From positions 1,798,001-1,862,000 of the forward strand of contig NZ_JAJEWM010000001.1 in the NCBI RefSeq assembly GCF_020687685.1: a stretch of 64,000 nt of DNA, written 5' to 3'. The DNA comes from Tessaracoccus sp. OS52. Lineage in GTDB: Bacteria > Actinomycetota > Actinomycetes > Propionibacteriales > Propionibacteriaceae. Made by a program: the position numbers and the translations under genes. The notes below the pieces were generated by a model. That model saw only the letters and a list, made by a program, of their open reading frames with translations. It did not search any database and was not told the origin of the DNA. Shown here in pieces: positions 52,130-61,503 of the stretch. Each line of letters begins with the position of its first letter. Positions within the stretch are counted from its first letter, which is position 1.

Positions 52130-53059
52130 TCAGGCGTCGAGCAGCTGGTCCACGGTGTCGAGGAACCGCTGCAGGCTGTCGGGGGCCACCCGACCCATCG
52201 GCGGACGGCAGGAGCCGACGTTCCAGCCCCTGGCGTTCAGCGCAGCCTTGACCATCATGCAGCCCTGGGTGGCGAAGACCCCGCGGAAGACCGGGAGCGC
52301 GGCCCGGTGCGCGGCCAACGCCCGGGCGGAGTCGCCCGCGACGAAGGCGTCGATGAGGGCCCTCGCCTGGCGGCCGCTGAAGTGGGTGGACGTCCCGACG
52401 ACACCCGCACCACCCACCGCCAGCAGCGGCAGCATGATGCCGTCGTCGCCCGCGTAGTAGTCCAGCGCGGTGGCTGCGATGACCGCTGATGAGGACACGA
52501 CGTCTCCCTTGGCGTCCTTCACGGCGACGATTCTGGGGTGCCCGGCGAGCCGGATGAGGAGGTCCTCGGGAATCGGCAGCCCGACGCGGTGCGGGATGTC
52601 GTAGAGCATGATCGGCAACTCCGCCGCGTCTGCGACCGCCACGTGGTGGGCCTCCAGCGCGTCGACGGGGGGCCTGGAGTAGTACGGCGAGACGACGAGC
52701 AGGCCGTCGGCCCCCGCGTCGGCCGCCTCGTGCGAGAGCCGGATGGTGTGGGCGGTGGAGAAGGTCCCCACACCGGCGACCACGCTGGCCCGGTCCCCGA
52801 CCGCCGCTACGACGGTGCGCAACAGGGCTGCCTTCTCCTCGTCGGAGGTGGTGGGCGATTCTCCGGTGGTTCCGTTGATCACGAGCCCGTCGTGGCCCAG
52901 GTCGTCCACCAGATGGGCTGCCAGCCTGGCTGCCTCGTCGTGGTTGACCCCGCCGTCGGCGCCGAACGGGGTGACCATTGCGGTCAGCAGCCGTCCGAAA
53001 ACGGGCATGTGGCCCTCCGCAGCAGGGTCTCCCGTGTCGACGGTTGCGTCATGGCTCAT
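52130..53059 (-). CDS. dapA: 4-hydroxy-tetrahydrodipicolinate synthase
   Basis: 309 aa. It condenses pyruvate with aspartate semialdehyde toward lysine and meso-diaminopimelate. TIM-barrel motifs: [23 protein letters not shown], the Tyr pair in VVSPYYSRP and the Schiff-base Lys in VAVKDAKGD. dapE lies 5 kb downstream, so two diaminopimelate genes share the window. Length is normal. Divergent from the O-methyltransferase gene. Confidence 0.94.
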   Translation of the reverse strand: MSHDATVDTGDPAAEGHMPVFGRLLTAMVTPFGADGGVNHDEAARLAAHLVDDLGHDGLVINGTTGESPTTSDEEKAALLRTVVAAVGDRASVVAGVGTFSTAHTIRLSHEAADAGADGLLVVSPYYSRPPVDALEAHHVAVADAAELPIMLYDIPHRVGLPIPEDLLIRLAGHPRIVAVKDAKGDVVSSSAVIAATALDYYAGDDGIMLPLLAVGGAGVVGTSTHFSGRQARALIDAFVAGDSARALAAHRAALPVFRGVFATQGCMMVKAALNARGWNVGSCRPPMGRVAPDSLQRFLDTVDQLLDA

Positions 53060-53093
53060 GCATTCATCCTAGGACAATCGGTAGGGTGTCCCT

Positions 53094-53750
53094 GTGAACA
53101 GCACACCTGCCGAATCCACCGGAGCACCGAGCCAGCAGAGCTGGGAGTTCGCCGAGGACTACGTCCCCCTGACCGAGGGTGTCCGCCTCGCCCGGGATGA
53201 GGCCACCCTGAGCGGCCTGACTCCCATCAGCCCCGGCGTCGCCGCCACGCTCACGGTCCTGGCCGCCACCACGCAGGCGAAGCTCGTGGTGGAGATCGGC
53301 ACCGCCATGGGCGCCTCAGCGCTGGCGCTGTTCGAGGGGATGGCCGACGGCGGGGTCCTGACCAGCATCGACGCCGAGACCGACGCCCAGCTGCCCGCCC
53401 GCAAGCTCCTCACCGAGGCGGGGTACACGTCGTCGCGCTTCCGGCTGATCGCCGGCAACCCGCTCGAGGTTCTTCCCAAACTGAACAGCGGGGCCTACGA
53501 CATCGTCTTCGTCAACGGCGACAAGCTGGAGTACGTGGAGTACGTCGCCAATGCCGAACGGCTGCTGCGCAGTGGCGGTCTCCTGGTCGTCAACGACGTC
53601 CTGTGGCACAACCAAGTGGCGGATCCCGACAACGAGGGCGACGAAGCCATCATCATCCGCGAGGCGCTCCAAGCCGTCAGCGACTCCGACGCCTACCAGC
53701 AGACCCTGCTGCCCGTCGGCAACGGCCTGCTGGTCGCCGTCAAGAACTGA
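53094..53750 (+). CDS. O-methyltransferase (Rv1220c-like)
   Basis: 218 aa. Class I SAM methyltransferase of the O-methyltransferase family 3 type. SAM motif VVEIGTAMGASALALF, acidic ILTSIDAETD (in part), motif IV YDIVFVNGDKLEYVEYV and LLVVNDVLW. The GTG is six bases after TAGGGT (leaderless). Its homologue lies beside sigE in M. tuberculosis. The methyl acceptor is unknown. Confidence 0.9.
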   Translation: MNSTPAESTGAPSQQSWEFAEDYVPLTEGVRLARDEATLSGLTPISPGVAATLTVLAATTQAKLVVEIGTAMGASALALFEGMADGGVLTSIDAETDAQLPARKLLTEAGYTSSRFRLIAGNPLEVLPKLNSGAYDIVFVNGDKLEYVEYVANAERLLRSGGLLVVNDVLWHNQVADPDNEGDEAIIIREALQAVSDSDAYQQTLLPVGNGLLVAVKN

Positions 53751-53763
53751 GCCCGCAGACGGG

Positions 53764-54990
53764 CTAGTCCCGAGGGACCTCGACGCCCTTGCCGATGACG
53801 ACGACGCCCTCGGCAGACACGTGGAACCCCCGCGCGCGGTCGTGGTCATGGTCCACCCCGATCTGGACGCCATCGGGGACCGTCACGAACTTGTCGAGGA
53901 TGGCGCGCCGGACCACGCAGTCACGGCCCACTCGCACCCCGTCCATCAGCACGGAGTCCGCGACCTGCGACCACTTCTCGATGCGGACGTTGGGACCAAG
54001 CACCGTCCGGTCCACCTCGCCGCCGGAGATGATGCAGCCGGGGTTGACGATGGAGTCCTCCGCACGGCCGCGGATCACGAACTTGGCGCCCGGCGCGGGC
54101 GGCTGGTTGGTCAGGATGGGCCACTCGGAGTTGTACAGGTTGAACTCGGGATCCACCGAGACCAGGTCCATGTGTGCCTCGTGGTAGGCGTCGATGGTCC
54201 CGACGTCACGCCAGTAGTTGATGTCCTTCTCCGTGGCCCCCGGCACGACGTTGTCGCGGAAGTCGTAGACCTGCGCCTGCCCCTGCTCTGTGAACCAGGG
54301 CACGATGTCGCCACCCATGTCGTGCTTGGCGGTGGGGTTCTCGGCGTCGGCGCGCAGGGCCTCCACCAGCGCGCGGCGGCTGAAGATGTAGTTGCCCATC
54401 GACGCGAAGGACTCATCCGGGGAGTCGGGCAGGCCGGGCGGGTCCGCGGGCTTCTCCAGGAAGTTCTTGATCTTGTCGTCGGCGGCCGCGTCGATGATCC
54501 CGAACGCGCTCGCCTCCCTGCGGGGCACCCGGATGCCGGCGACGGTGGCCCCCAGTCCCGAGTCGATGTGGGCCTCCACCATCTGCGAGATGTCCATCCG
54601 GTAGATGTTGTCGGCACCGAAGACCACGACGTAGTCCGGGTCCGCGTCGCGGATCAGGTTCAGCGACTGGAAGATCGCGTCGGCCGACCCCTGGTACCAG
54701 CGCGGCCCCAGCCGCTGCTGCGCCGGCACCGGCGTGACGAACGCACCAAGGAGCGTGGAGAACCGCCACGTCATCGAGATGTGCCGGTCCAGCGAGTGCG
54801 ACTTGTACTGCGTCAGAACGGCCACCCGGGTCAGCCCCGAGTTGGCCAGGTTCGAGAGCACGAAATCGATCAGGCGGTAGGTGCCACCGAACGGCACGGC
54901 GGGCTTGGCGCGGTCTGCGGTGAGCGGCATCAGCCGCTTGCCCTCGCCACCAGCGAGGACGATGGACAGGATCTTCGGGCGGGCGGCCAT
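53764..54990 (-). CDS. glgC: Glucose-1-phosphate adenylyltransferase
   Basis: 408 aa. It makes ADP-glucose from ATP and glucose-1-phosphate for glycogen and maltosyl-phosphate synthesis. Nucleotide-binding [16 protein letters not shown] (in part), [29 protein letters not shown] and a C-terminal left-handed beta-helix ([20 protein letters not shown]) are present. Divergent from glgA with 89 bp between the starts. Confidence 0.95.
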   Translation of the reverse strand: MAARPKILSIVLAGGEGKRLMPLTADRAKPAVPFGGTYRLIDFVLSNLANSGLTRVAVLTQYKSHSLDRHISMTWRFSTLLGAFVTPVPAQQRLGPRWYQGSADAIFQSLNLIRDADPDYVVVFGADNIYRMDISQMVEAHIDSGLGATVAGIRVPRREASAFGIIDAAADDKIKNFLEKPADPPGLPDSPDESFASMGNYIFSRRALVEALRADAENPTAKHDMGGDIVPWFTEQGQAQVYDFRDNVVPGATEKDINYWRDVGTIDAYHEAHMDLVSVDPEFNLYNSEWPILTNQPPAPGAKFVIRGRAEDSIVNPGCIISGGEVDRTVLGPNVRIEKWSQVADSVLMDGVRVGRDCVVRRAILDKFVTVPDGVQIGVDHDHDRARGFHVSAEGVVVIGKGVEVPRD

Positions 54991-55079
54991 GCCCTGAACC
55001 TATTGCATCGACATGCCGCTCACAACCAGTTCGGGACAAACACGCCACCGGCGAAATCGAACTGTGACACGATCGGGCC

Positions 55080-56267
55080 ATGAGCCTGAAGCTGTCCCTC
55101 CTGACCCGCGAGTACCCGCCCTCCATCTACGGAGGCGCGGGCGTCCACGTCGCGCAACTGGTGCCCCAACTGGCCAAGCTGATCGACGTCGAGGTGCACT
55201 GCATGGGAGAGCCGAGGGAGGGCGCCACCGCTCACGCCGAGGACTATCCTCCGGGCGCGAACCCGGCCCTGCGGGTGCTCGGCGCGGATCTCTCCATGGC
55301 CGCGGCGGTGGGCGACGACGTCGACATCATCCACTCCCACACCTGGTACGCCAACATGGCCGGCCACCTCGCAGGGCTCCTGCGCGGCGTGCCGCACGTC
55401 GTGACGTCGCACTCGCTGGAACCCCACCGTCCGTGGAAGGCCGAACAGCTCGGGGGCGGCTACGCCATCAGCTCGTGGGCGGAGAAGACCGCCTACGAGG
55501 CGGCCGCCGCCGTGATCTCGGTGAGCGCAGGCATGCGCGAGGACGTGCTCGCGAGCTACCCGGACCTGGACCCTGAACGGGTCCACGTGGTTCGCAACGG
55601 CATCGACACCGACGAGTTCCGCCCCGATCCCGCCCGCAACGTCGCCGAGGGGCTGGGAATGGACCCGGACCGCCCGTCGGTGGTCTTTGTCGGCCGCATC
55701 ACACGCCAGAAGGGACTGGTCCACCTGCTGCGGGCGGCCTCGCAGTTCGACGAGGACACCCAGCTTGTGCTCCTGGCCGGTTCACCCGACACGCCCGCCA
55801 TCGCAGCGGAGTTCGACGAGGCCTTCGCGCAACTCAAGCGCCAGCGCAGCGCCCCTGTGATCTGGGTCAACGAGATGCTTCCGAGGGCCTCGGTGCGGCA
55901 GGTCCTGACCCATGCCACGGTGTTCGCCTGCCCGAGCATCTATGAACCCCTGGGCATCGTGAACCTCGAGGCGATGGCCTGTGAGACGGCCGTCGTCGCC
56001 AGCGCCGTCGGCGGCATCCCGGAGGTGGTCATGAACGGCCAGACCGGACTGCTGGTCCCCTACGACCCGGCCCGCGCCGACGACCCGGAGTTCGTGGAGA
56101 ACTTCGAGTCGGTCTTCGCCGACCGGGTCAACCTGCTGACCCGCGACCCAGAACTGGCGAGCCGCTACGGCAGGGCCGGCCGCGAACGCTGCATCGCGGA
56201 GTTCTCGTGGGCCAAGATCGCGCGCGAGACGGTTGCGGTTTACGAGGCGGCGCTGGCCGGGCGATGA
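55080..56267 (+). CDS. glgA: Glycogen synthase / maltose-1-phosphate synthase (GT4)
   Basis: 395 aa, shorter than classical GT5 GlgA. The GT4 fold has N-terminal TREYPPSIYGGAGVHVAQL, IIHSHTWYANMAG and the C-terminal donor motif ACPSIYEPLGIVNLEAMAC. This is the actinobacterial type (Rv1212c), shown in mycobacteria to make maltose-1-phosphate from ADP-glucose and glucose-1-phosphate (GlgM). With glgC it forms a two-gene divergent glucan unit. Which product is made here cannot be decided from sequence. Confidence 0.92.
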   Translation: MSLKLSLLTREYPPSIYGGAGVHVAQLVPQLAKLIDVEVHCMGEPREGATAHAEDYPPGANPALRVLGADLSMAAAVGDDVDIIHSHTWYANMAGHLAGLLRGVPHVVTSHSLEPHRPWKAEQLGGGYAISSWAEKTAYEAAAAVISVSAGMREDVLASYPDLDPERVHVVRNGIDTDEFRPDPARNVAEGLGMDPDRPSVVFVGRITRQKGLVHLLRAASQFDEDTQLVLLAGSPDTPAIAAEFDEAFAQLKRQRSAPVIWVNEMLPRASVRQVLTHATVFACPSIYEPLGIVNLEAMACETAVVASAVGGIPEVVMNGQTGLLVPYDPARADDPEFVENFESVFADRVNLLTRDPELASRYGRAGRERCIAEFSWAKIARETVAVYEAALAGR

Positions 56268-56304
56268 AAAAGGAGCCGCCCACCGGATCACCGGGGGGCG
56301 GCTC
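56267..56304 (-). terminator. Intrinsic terminator of the DUF3117 gene
   Basis: On the minus strand GAGCCGCCC and GGGCGGCTC form a nine-base stem with an inner CCGG/CCGG extension, followed by five T residues. It abuts the glgA stop codon, so it may also limit glgA read-through. Confidence 0.85.
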
Positions 56305-56323
56305 GATCAGAGTCTGGGATGCG

Positions 56324-56491
56324 TCAGCCGACGATTTCCTTCAAAGCATCGAGCAGGGCGGTTGCCTCCGTCGCGTTCATCTCGACCACCAGGCGGCCAC
56401 CGCCGTCGACGGGTACTCGCATCACGATGTCGCGGCCCTCCTTCGTGACTTCCATGGGGCCATCACCCGTGCGTGGCTTCATCGCTGCCAT
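56324..56491 (-). CDS. DUF3117 family protein
   Basis: 55 aa from ATG 56491 (MAAMKPRTGDGP), with GAGG seven bases upstream. The conserved core IVMRVPVDGGGRLVVEMNA and the C-terminal helix are complete. DUF3117 proteins are small, universal in actinobacteria (Rv1211) and of unknown function. Its stable position between glgA and the DivIVA-like gene is shared with M. tuberculosis. Confidence 0.9.
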   Translation of the reverse strand: MAAMKPRTGDGPMEVTKEGRDIVMRVPVDGGGRLVVEMNATEATALLDALKEIVG

Positions 56492-56572
56492 TGCCAACCT
56501 CGATCCTTGGAGTTCTGCGTGGTTGTCCCCTATTATTCCGCACTTTGGCGCTGAGGGCACGCGGACCAGTCC

Positions 56573-56947
56573 TCAGGCCTCCGACTCCTCAGCCGGAGGC
56601 TCCTCCACAGGAGCGGCCTGGTGTGCGCCGGGGATGCGGTCAAGGACGGCGTCGACCGCCTGCATGTCGTAGCCGCCGGCGACGACGTCGAAGACCACAT
56701 CGGCCGCCGTGGCGTGCTCGCCCTCGGCCACCCCCTGGAGGAAGGAGTCCACCTGGGAGGGGGCGTAACCAGAACTGGCCCGCGGCAGGACCAGCCCGTC
56801 GAGGAACCTCTGGTCCACCTGCCCATCCGGGATGCGCCCCTTGGGGCGGTCGTTGACCACCGGGGGCATCTCCCCCAGCCGGCCGGCCCCAGCCCAAGCA
56901 CCCAGGGAGAGCAGCACGATGGCCAGCACCACGATCACCCAAACCAT
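56573..56947 (-). CDS. DivIVA domain-containing membrane protein
   Basis: 124 aa. An N-terminal transmembrane helix (VWVIVVLAIVLLSLGAWAG) is followed by a cytoplasmic part with two DivIVA-like short motifs (GYAPSQVDSFLQGV and GGYDMQAVDAVLDRI) and an acidic tail. It corresponds to Rv1209. DivIVA modules bind curved membrane or divisome partners; the role of this small form is unknown. Eleven bases separate it from the upstream LOG gene, so co-transcription is likely. Confidence 0.85.
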   Translation of the reverse strand: MVWVIVVLAIVLLSLGAWAGAGRLGEMPPVVNDRPKGRIPDGQVDQRFLDGLVLPRASSGYAPSQVDSFLQGVAEGEHATAADVVFDVVAGGYDMQAVDAVLDRIPGAHQAAPVEEPPAEESEA

Positions 56948-56957
56948 GAGGCGAAGC

Positions 56958-57707
56958 CTAGCTGCTCGGGGACTCGGGAACCGTCGACGGCGCCCCGGGC
57001 CTCCCCATCGCGGCCACGGCCTCCTCGACGTCGTCGGTGAGGGTCAGCAACCGCAGGTCCTTGTCGGAGACGTAGCCTCCCCCTGCGAGGGTGTCCTCCA
57101 CCCAGTTGACCAGACCGCCCCAGTAGTCCTTGCCGAACAGCACCACCGGGAAGTGCGTCACCTTGCCGGTCTGGATCAGCGTCAGGGCCTCGAACAACTC
57201 GTCGAGGGTCCCGAAGCCGCCCGGAAGGGTGATGAAGCCCTGGGAGTACTTCAGGAACATGGTCTTGCGGGCGAAGAAGTAGCGGAAGTCGACGCCCAGG
57301 TGTACGTACTGGTTGAGCCCCTGTTCGAAAGGCAGTTCGATGCCCAGTCCGACGGAGTGGCCACCCGCCTCCGCAGCCCCCTTGTTGCCGGCCTCCATGA
57401 TGCCGGGACCGCCTCCGGTGATGACCGCGAAACCGGCCTCGACCAAACCCTTTGCGATCTCCTCCGCCGCTGCGTACATCGGGTGGTCAGCCTTGGTCCT
57501 GGCGGAACCGAACAGGCTCACGGCCGGCCCCACCCCGGCGAGCGCCTCGAAGCCCTCGACGAACTCGGACTGGATCCGCAGCACCCGCCACGGGTCATTG
57601 TGGATCCAGTCAGGACCGGACTTGCCCAGCAGTGCCTCGTCCGTGGTCGGGGCGTTCTTCTCCCGGCCCCTTCGCGTTACCGCACCTTGTCTGCGCCTGT
57701 CGTTCAT
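56958..57707 (-). CDS. LOG family protein (TIGR00730)
   Basis: 249 aa. The LOG motif PGGFGTLDE is intact, with the nucleotide-binding GGGPGIMEAGNKGA. LOG proteins hydrolyse nucleoside monophosphates (cytokinin riboside 5'-monophosphate phosphoribohydrolase); the mycobacterial Rv1205 homologue releases cytokinins. The ATG overlaps the dapE stop (ATGA), so translation is coupled. Confidence 0.92.
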   Translation of the reverse strand: MNDRRRQGAVTRRGREKNAPTTDEALLGKSGPDWIHNDPWRVLRIQSEFVEGFEALAGVGPAVSLFGSARTKADHPMYAAAEEIAKGLVEAGFAVITGGGPGIMEAGNKGAAEAGGHSVGLGIELPFEQGLNQYVHLGVDFRYFFARKTMFLKYSQGFITLPGGFGTLDELFEALTLIQTGKVTHFPVVLFGKDYWGGLVNWVEDTLAGGGYVSDKDLRLLTLTDDVEEAVAAMGRPGAPSTVPESPSS

Positions 57708-58789
57708 CGGTTCGCCTCCTCGTGCCCGAGCCAGCGGCGCAGCCCCTCGGCGCAGGCGTCGAGCTGATCGGCCGGGCAGTACTCATGGTCGGTGTGCGCC
57801 AGCGCCGGGTCACCCGGACCGTAGTTCACCGCGGGGATCCCGAGGGCGGCGAAGCGCGCGACGTCGGTCCAGCCGTACTTCGGCTTGGCCTCGACACCGA
57901 CGGAGGCCACGAAGTCCTGCGCCAGCGGCTGGTCGAGGCCCGGCCGCGCGGCGGGCGACATGTCCGTGACGTCGAACTGGAAGCCGTGGAACACCCGGCG
58001 CAGCTCGGCGAGCGCATCCTCGGGCAGCTTGTCGGGAGCGAAGCGATAGTTGATCTCCACCCGTGCCGACGGTGGGATGACGTTGCCCGCCACCCCCCCG
58101 GACACCATGACGGCGTTCAGTCCCTCGCGGTAGACGAGCCCGTCCACCTCGACCTCCGCCGCCTGGTAGGCGTTGAGTCGGTTGAGCACTTCCGCCAGGC
58201 CGTGGATGGCGTTGACCCCCAGCCAGGAGCGGGCGCTGTGGGCGGCCTTGCCGGGCACGGTCACCAGGATCCGGCAGGCCCCCTGGCAGCCGCCCTCGAT
58301 CTGGGCGTCGGTGGGCTCCATCAGGACGGCGAAGTCGCCGTGCAGCAGCTCGGGTGAGTTGTCCGCGACGCGGCCCAGGCCGTTCTCGTCGGCGCCGATC
58401 TCCTCGTTGTCGTAGAAGATCCAGGTGATGTCCCGGCTCGGCTCGGTTAGTTCGGCGGCGAGCTTCAACTGGACGGCCACGCCGCCCTTCATGTCGCAGG
58501 TGCCCCTGCCCACGACGTGCAGCCCGCGCTCCCCCTCCTCCAGCCTGCTCGGGAGGTTGCCGGCCACCGGAACGGTGTCGATGTGCCCGGCGATGACGAC
58601 CCGCTCCGTGCGTCCGAGGTTGGTGCGGGCGACGACGGCGTCGCCGTCGCGGTGCACCTCCAGGTGCGGGAGCGCACGCAGGGCCTCCTCGATGAGGTCC
58701 GCCAGTTCCTGCTCGTCCCCCGAGACGCTCTCCACGTCGGTGATCGTGCGCAGGAGCGTGACGAGGTCGGTGGAAAGGTCGAGACTCAT
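57704..58789 (-). CDS. dapE: Succinyl-diaminopimelate desuccinylase
   Basis: 361 aa M20 metallopeptidase that releases LL-diaminopimelate. Metal ligands: His in VIAGHIDTVPVAG, Asp in GTCDMKGG, Glu pair in YDNEEIGADENG, His near the C-terminus in LAHTDHEYCP. The start is ATG 58789; the longer frame is not supported. First gene of a dapE-LOG-DivIVA-like run. Confidence 0.92.
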   Translation of the reverse strand: MSLDLSTDLVTLLRTITDVESVSGDEQELADLIEEALRALPHLEVHRDGDAVVARTNLGRTERVVIAGHIDTVPVAGNLPSRLEEGERGLHVVGRGTCDMKGGVAVQLKLAAELTEPSRDITWIFYDNEEIGADENGLGRVADNSPELLHGDFAVLMEPTDAQIEGGCQGACRILVTVPGKAAHSARSWLGVNAIHGLAEVLNRLNAYQAAEVEVDGLVYREGLNAVMVSGGVAGNVIPPSARVEINYRFAPDKLPEDALAELRRVFHGFQFDVTDMSPAARPGLDQPLAQDFVASVGVEAKPKYGWTDVARFAALGIPAVNYGPGDPALAHTDHEYCPADQLDACAEGLRRWLGHEEANR

Positions 58790-58808
58790 GCCCGGAAGCC
58801 TAGCGGGA

Positions 58809-60761
58809 TCAGGCAGCCGACACCCTCGTGACCGGCGCCCGGTCGTGGACGGGCTGCGGCTCGGGGCGGAGCATCTCCGAGTTGAGCCACTCCTCCGGGA
58901 CCCCCAGGCCCTCCACAAGTTCCAGCGCCTTGTCGGACAGCTCGCGGCACAGGTCATCGACGGCGGCGCTGATCGCCTTGCTGCGTCCGCCGTCGAACCC
59001 GTTGTGCTCCATGAACCACGCGCGGTTGGCCTCGATCACGCCCAGCGCGTAGAGGTCGCAGACCTTGATCAGCAGGGAGCGGACGTACTCGTCGGTGACC
59101 GAGGAGATCCCCGCCACGAACGCCTCCAGGATCACGCGGTCGGTGTGTGCCCTGGCGGCCTCGAGCATGTGTTCCTGGCAGGCGTTGACCGCCTGGAACG
59201 CCGCCTCGCCGTCGGCCTTGCCCGCCTCCCGCATCCGGCGGGCCAGAGCGGCCACGACGTGGCGCTCGCGGAACTCGAGCATCTCGATCTGCCAGCCGCG
59301 CGCCCTCAACTGCCTGGCCTCGGGCTTGAGGCTGGCGTTGGAGATCAGCCGGCTGATGGTCGATCCGGCGGTGGTGCGTTCCATGAAGCGGTCGCCGAGC
59401 AGCTTGGCACCCGCCTGCGCGGTACCGACGAGGTCCATCTCACCCCACGTGCGCTTGTAGTCCAGCAGGAGCGCCTTGGCCACCAACTGCATCAGCACGG
59501 TGTTGTCACCCTCGAAGGTGGCGAAGACGTCGGCGTCCTGGCGCAGCATGGTGAGGCCGTTGCCCGACATGTACCCGGCTCCGCCGCAGGCCTCGCGGCA
59601 GACCTGCAAGGTGTCGTTGGTCCAGCGCGTGAGCGTCGCCTTCAGCCCGGCGGCCCTGGTCTCCAGCTCGCGGGCCGCCGTCGGGTCGGACCCCTGGGCG
59701 TCGTGGACCCGCTGCAACTGGTCCGCCACCTCGTTGACCGCGAAGCCGTAGGCGTAGGCGCGGGCGATGTTGGGCATCAGCTTGCGCTGGTGCGTCTGGT
59801 ACTCTAGGAGGGCGATCTCCTCCCCCAGCCCCGGACGCCGGAACTGGGTGCGTTGCAGCGCGTAGCGGGTGGCGATGGTCAGGGCCTTCCGGGTCGCCAT
59901 CGCAGCTCCGCTGCCCACGCAGATGCGGCCGCGCACGAGGGTCCCCAGCATGGTGAAGAACCGGGCGTTCTTGCTCTCGATCCGGGACTCGTAAACCCCC
60001 TCGTCATTGACCCCGCCATAGCGGTTGAGGAGCATGCGGCGCGGCACCCGGACGTGGTCGAACAGGATCGTCCCGTTGTCGACGCCCAGCAGCCCACCCT
60101 TGTGCCCCTGGTCCCCGGTCTCGACCCCGGGCAGGTCGCGCAGGTCGTCGTCGCGGATGTCCATGAGGATGGCGTGGACGCCCTGGTTCTCGCCCGCGAC
60201 GATGAGCTGGCCGAAGACCACTGCCATCTTTCCGTGCAGGCCCGCGTTGCCGATGTAGGCCTTGCGCGCGGTTGGCGTGGGCGAGTGCACCTCGTACTCG
60301 TCGGTCTCCGGTACGTAGGTGATGGTGGTCTCCACCGACTGCACGTCGGAGCCGTGCCCGAGTTCGGTCATGGCGAAGCACCCCGTGATCGAGCAGTCGA
60401 TGACGCCGTCGATGAAGGTCTCGTGGTGCCAGGAGTTCCCGAGGTTGGTGATCGCACCTCCGAACAGGCCGTGCTGGACGCCGGACTTGATGTTGAGCGA
60501 GAGGTCACCCAGGGCGAGCATCTCGAAGTGGGCGATCGATTCCGCGACGGTACCGGGATGGTTCGGGAAACCCGCGACGGCGAAGTTGCGCGCCGCCAGG
60601 GCCTTCAACTTCTCCAGCGCCCACTCGCGTGCCTCGGCCATCGGCTGCGACGGGTCGCGGACGACGTCCTCGGCCGTGACGTTCGTGCGCCAGTTCTCCT
60701 TGAGTGCGTGGAAGCGCCCGTCGAGGGCAACCTTCAGGGCCTGGCCGGTAGGGGTGATCAT
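58809..60761 (-). CDS. Acyl-CoA dehydrogenase/oxidase family protein
   Basis: 650 aa, longer than a standard acyl-CoA dehydrogenase. The FAD-binding middle domain (TGCFAMTELGHGSDVQSVET) and C-terminal helical domains with REACGGAGYMSGNGL and ATFEGDNTVLMQLVAKALL are characteristic of acyl-CoA oxidase (ACOX)-like enzymes. It oxidises acyl-CoA at C2-C3 in beta-oxidation; whether oxygen or an electron-transfer flavoprotein is the acceptor is not clear. The ATG overlaps the TetR stop (ATGA), so the regulator and enzyme form one operon. Confidence 0.9.
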   Translation of the reverse strand: MITPTGQALKVALDGRFHALKENWRTNVTAEDVVRDPSQPMAEAREWALEKLKALAARNFAVAGFPNHPGTVAESIAHFEMLALGDLSLNIKSGVQHGLFGGAITNLGNSWHHETFIDGVIDCSITGCFAMTELGHGSDVQSVETTITYVPETDEYEVHSPTPTARKAYIGNAGLHGKMAVVFGQLIVAGENQGVHAILMDIRDDDLRDLPGVETGDQGHKGGLLGVDNGTILFDHVRVPRRMLLNRYGGVNDEGVYESRIESKNARFFTMLGTLVRGRICVGSGAAMATRKALTIATRYALQRTQFRRPGLGEEIALLEYQTHQRKLMPNIARAYAYGFAVNEVADQLQRVHDAQGSDPTAARELETRAAGLKATLTRWTNDTLQVCREACGGAGYMSGNGLTMLRQDADVFATFEGDNTVLMQLVAKALLLDYKRTWGEMDLVGTAQAGAKLLGDRFMERTTAGSTISRLISNASLKPEARQLRARGWQIEMLEFRERHVVAALARRMREAGKADGEAAFQAVNACQEHMLEAARAHTDRVILEAFVAGISSVTDEYVRSLLIKVCDLYALGVIEANRAWFMEHNGFDGGRSKAISAAVDDLCRELSDKALELVEGLGVPEEWLNSEMLRPEPQPVHDRAPVTRVSAA

Positions 60762-61417
60762 GAGGTACTGCCTTCCGTGGTTCGCGGTGTTGGTCGCTGG
60801 TTGCCGAACGCCGGCTCGAACAGCCGTGCGGTGAACTCGACGATGTCTGCCCGGGGCCGCTGGTGCCCCGTCGTGATCCACTTGTCCGCGATGGCCCAGA
60901 CGAAGCCCACCACGCCGTGGCCCCAGGTGTTGGCGGCCCGCGGGTCCAGGTCATTGGCCTTCAGCCAGACCCGGAAGGCCGCAGACACCTCGTCGCCGAT
61001 CCTGCCGGTGATCCCGGTGACGGGATCCACGACGGGGTCTGTGCCCAGCGGACGGGTGACGACGAACTGGTAGATCTCGGGGTCCCGCTCGACGACCGAC
61101 AAGTAGGTGTCGGTCAGCTGCCGCACGAGGCGTGACGGGTCGATGTCAGTGGCGGCATCCAGGCTGGGTGCCAGCTTGGAGCGGATGAAGTCCTGAACGG
61201 ACTCGACCACGGCGGTGTAGAGGCCCGTGCGCCCCCCGAAGTGGCGGTAGATGACGGTCTTGGAGGTGCCGGCCTGGGCCGCCACCTCGTCCATGCCCAC
61301 GCCGGGGCCGTGCTTGCGGATGGCGCGCAGCGTCGCCTCGACCAGTTCGCGTCGGCGCTGGAGGTTGTGACCCTCCCAGCGCGTGGCTCTGCCGTCGGAC
61401 GCCGTCGTCGTGTTCAT
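60758..61417 (-). CDS. TetR family transcriptional regulator
   Basis: 219 aa. The N-terminal helix-turn-helix is clear (VGMDEVAAQAGTSKTVIYRH, then FGGRTGLY); the C-terminal ligand domain is variable. TACTCT lies seven bases before the ATG, and this -10 box overlaps a GAGTA half-site of the candidate operator, pointing to autorepression. It is divergent from the thiolase gene and coupled to the acyl-CoA enzyme, so a fatty acyl-CoA ligand is likely. Confidence 0.9.
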   Translation of the reverse strand: MNTTTASDGRATRWEGHNLQRRRELVEATLRAIRKHGPGVGMDEVAAQAGTSKTVIYRHFGGRTGLYTAVVESVQDFIRSKLAPSLDAATDIDPSRLVRQLTDTYLSVVERDPEIYQFVVTRPLGTDPVVDPVTGITGRIGDEVSAAFRVWLKANDLDPRAANTWGHGVVGFVWAIADKWITTGHQRPRADIVEFTARLFEPAFGNQRPTPRTTEGSTS

Positions 61418-61425
61418 GTGAGCAA

Positions 61426-61456
61426 GAGTACCCCAAACTCTGAGTACCTGCTACTC
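61426..61456. promoter_or_regulatory. Candidate TetR operator with overlapping divergent promoters
   Basis: GAGTA-CCTGC-TACTC (61442-61456) is a perfect interrupted palindrome. A related copy, GAGTA-CCCCA-AACTC (61426-61440), lies 16 bases upstream. The first covers most of the TACTCT -10 box (61452-61457) of the thiolase gene; the second covers the -10 box of tetR on the other strand. One regulator could therefore control both directions. Confidence 0.6.
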
Positions 61457-61503
61457 TCGGTGCAAGACACTTTTCAACGCCGAGAACCGCTCCCCAGGAG
61501 GCA

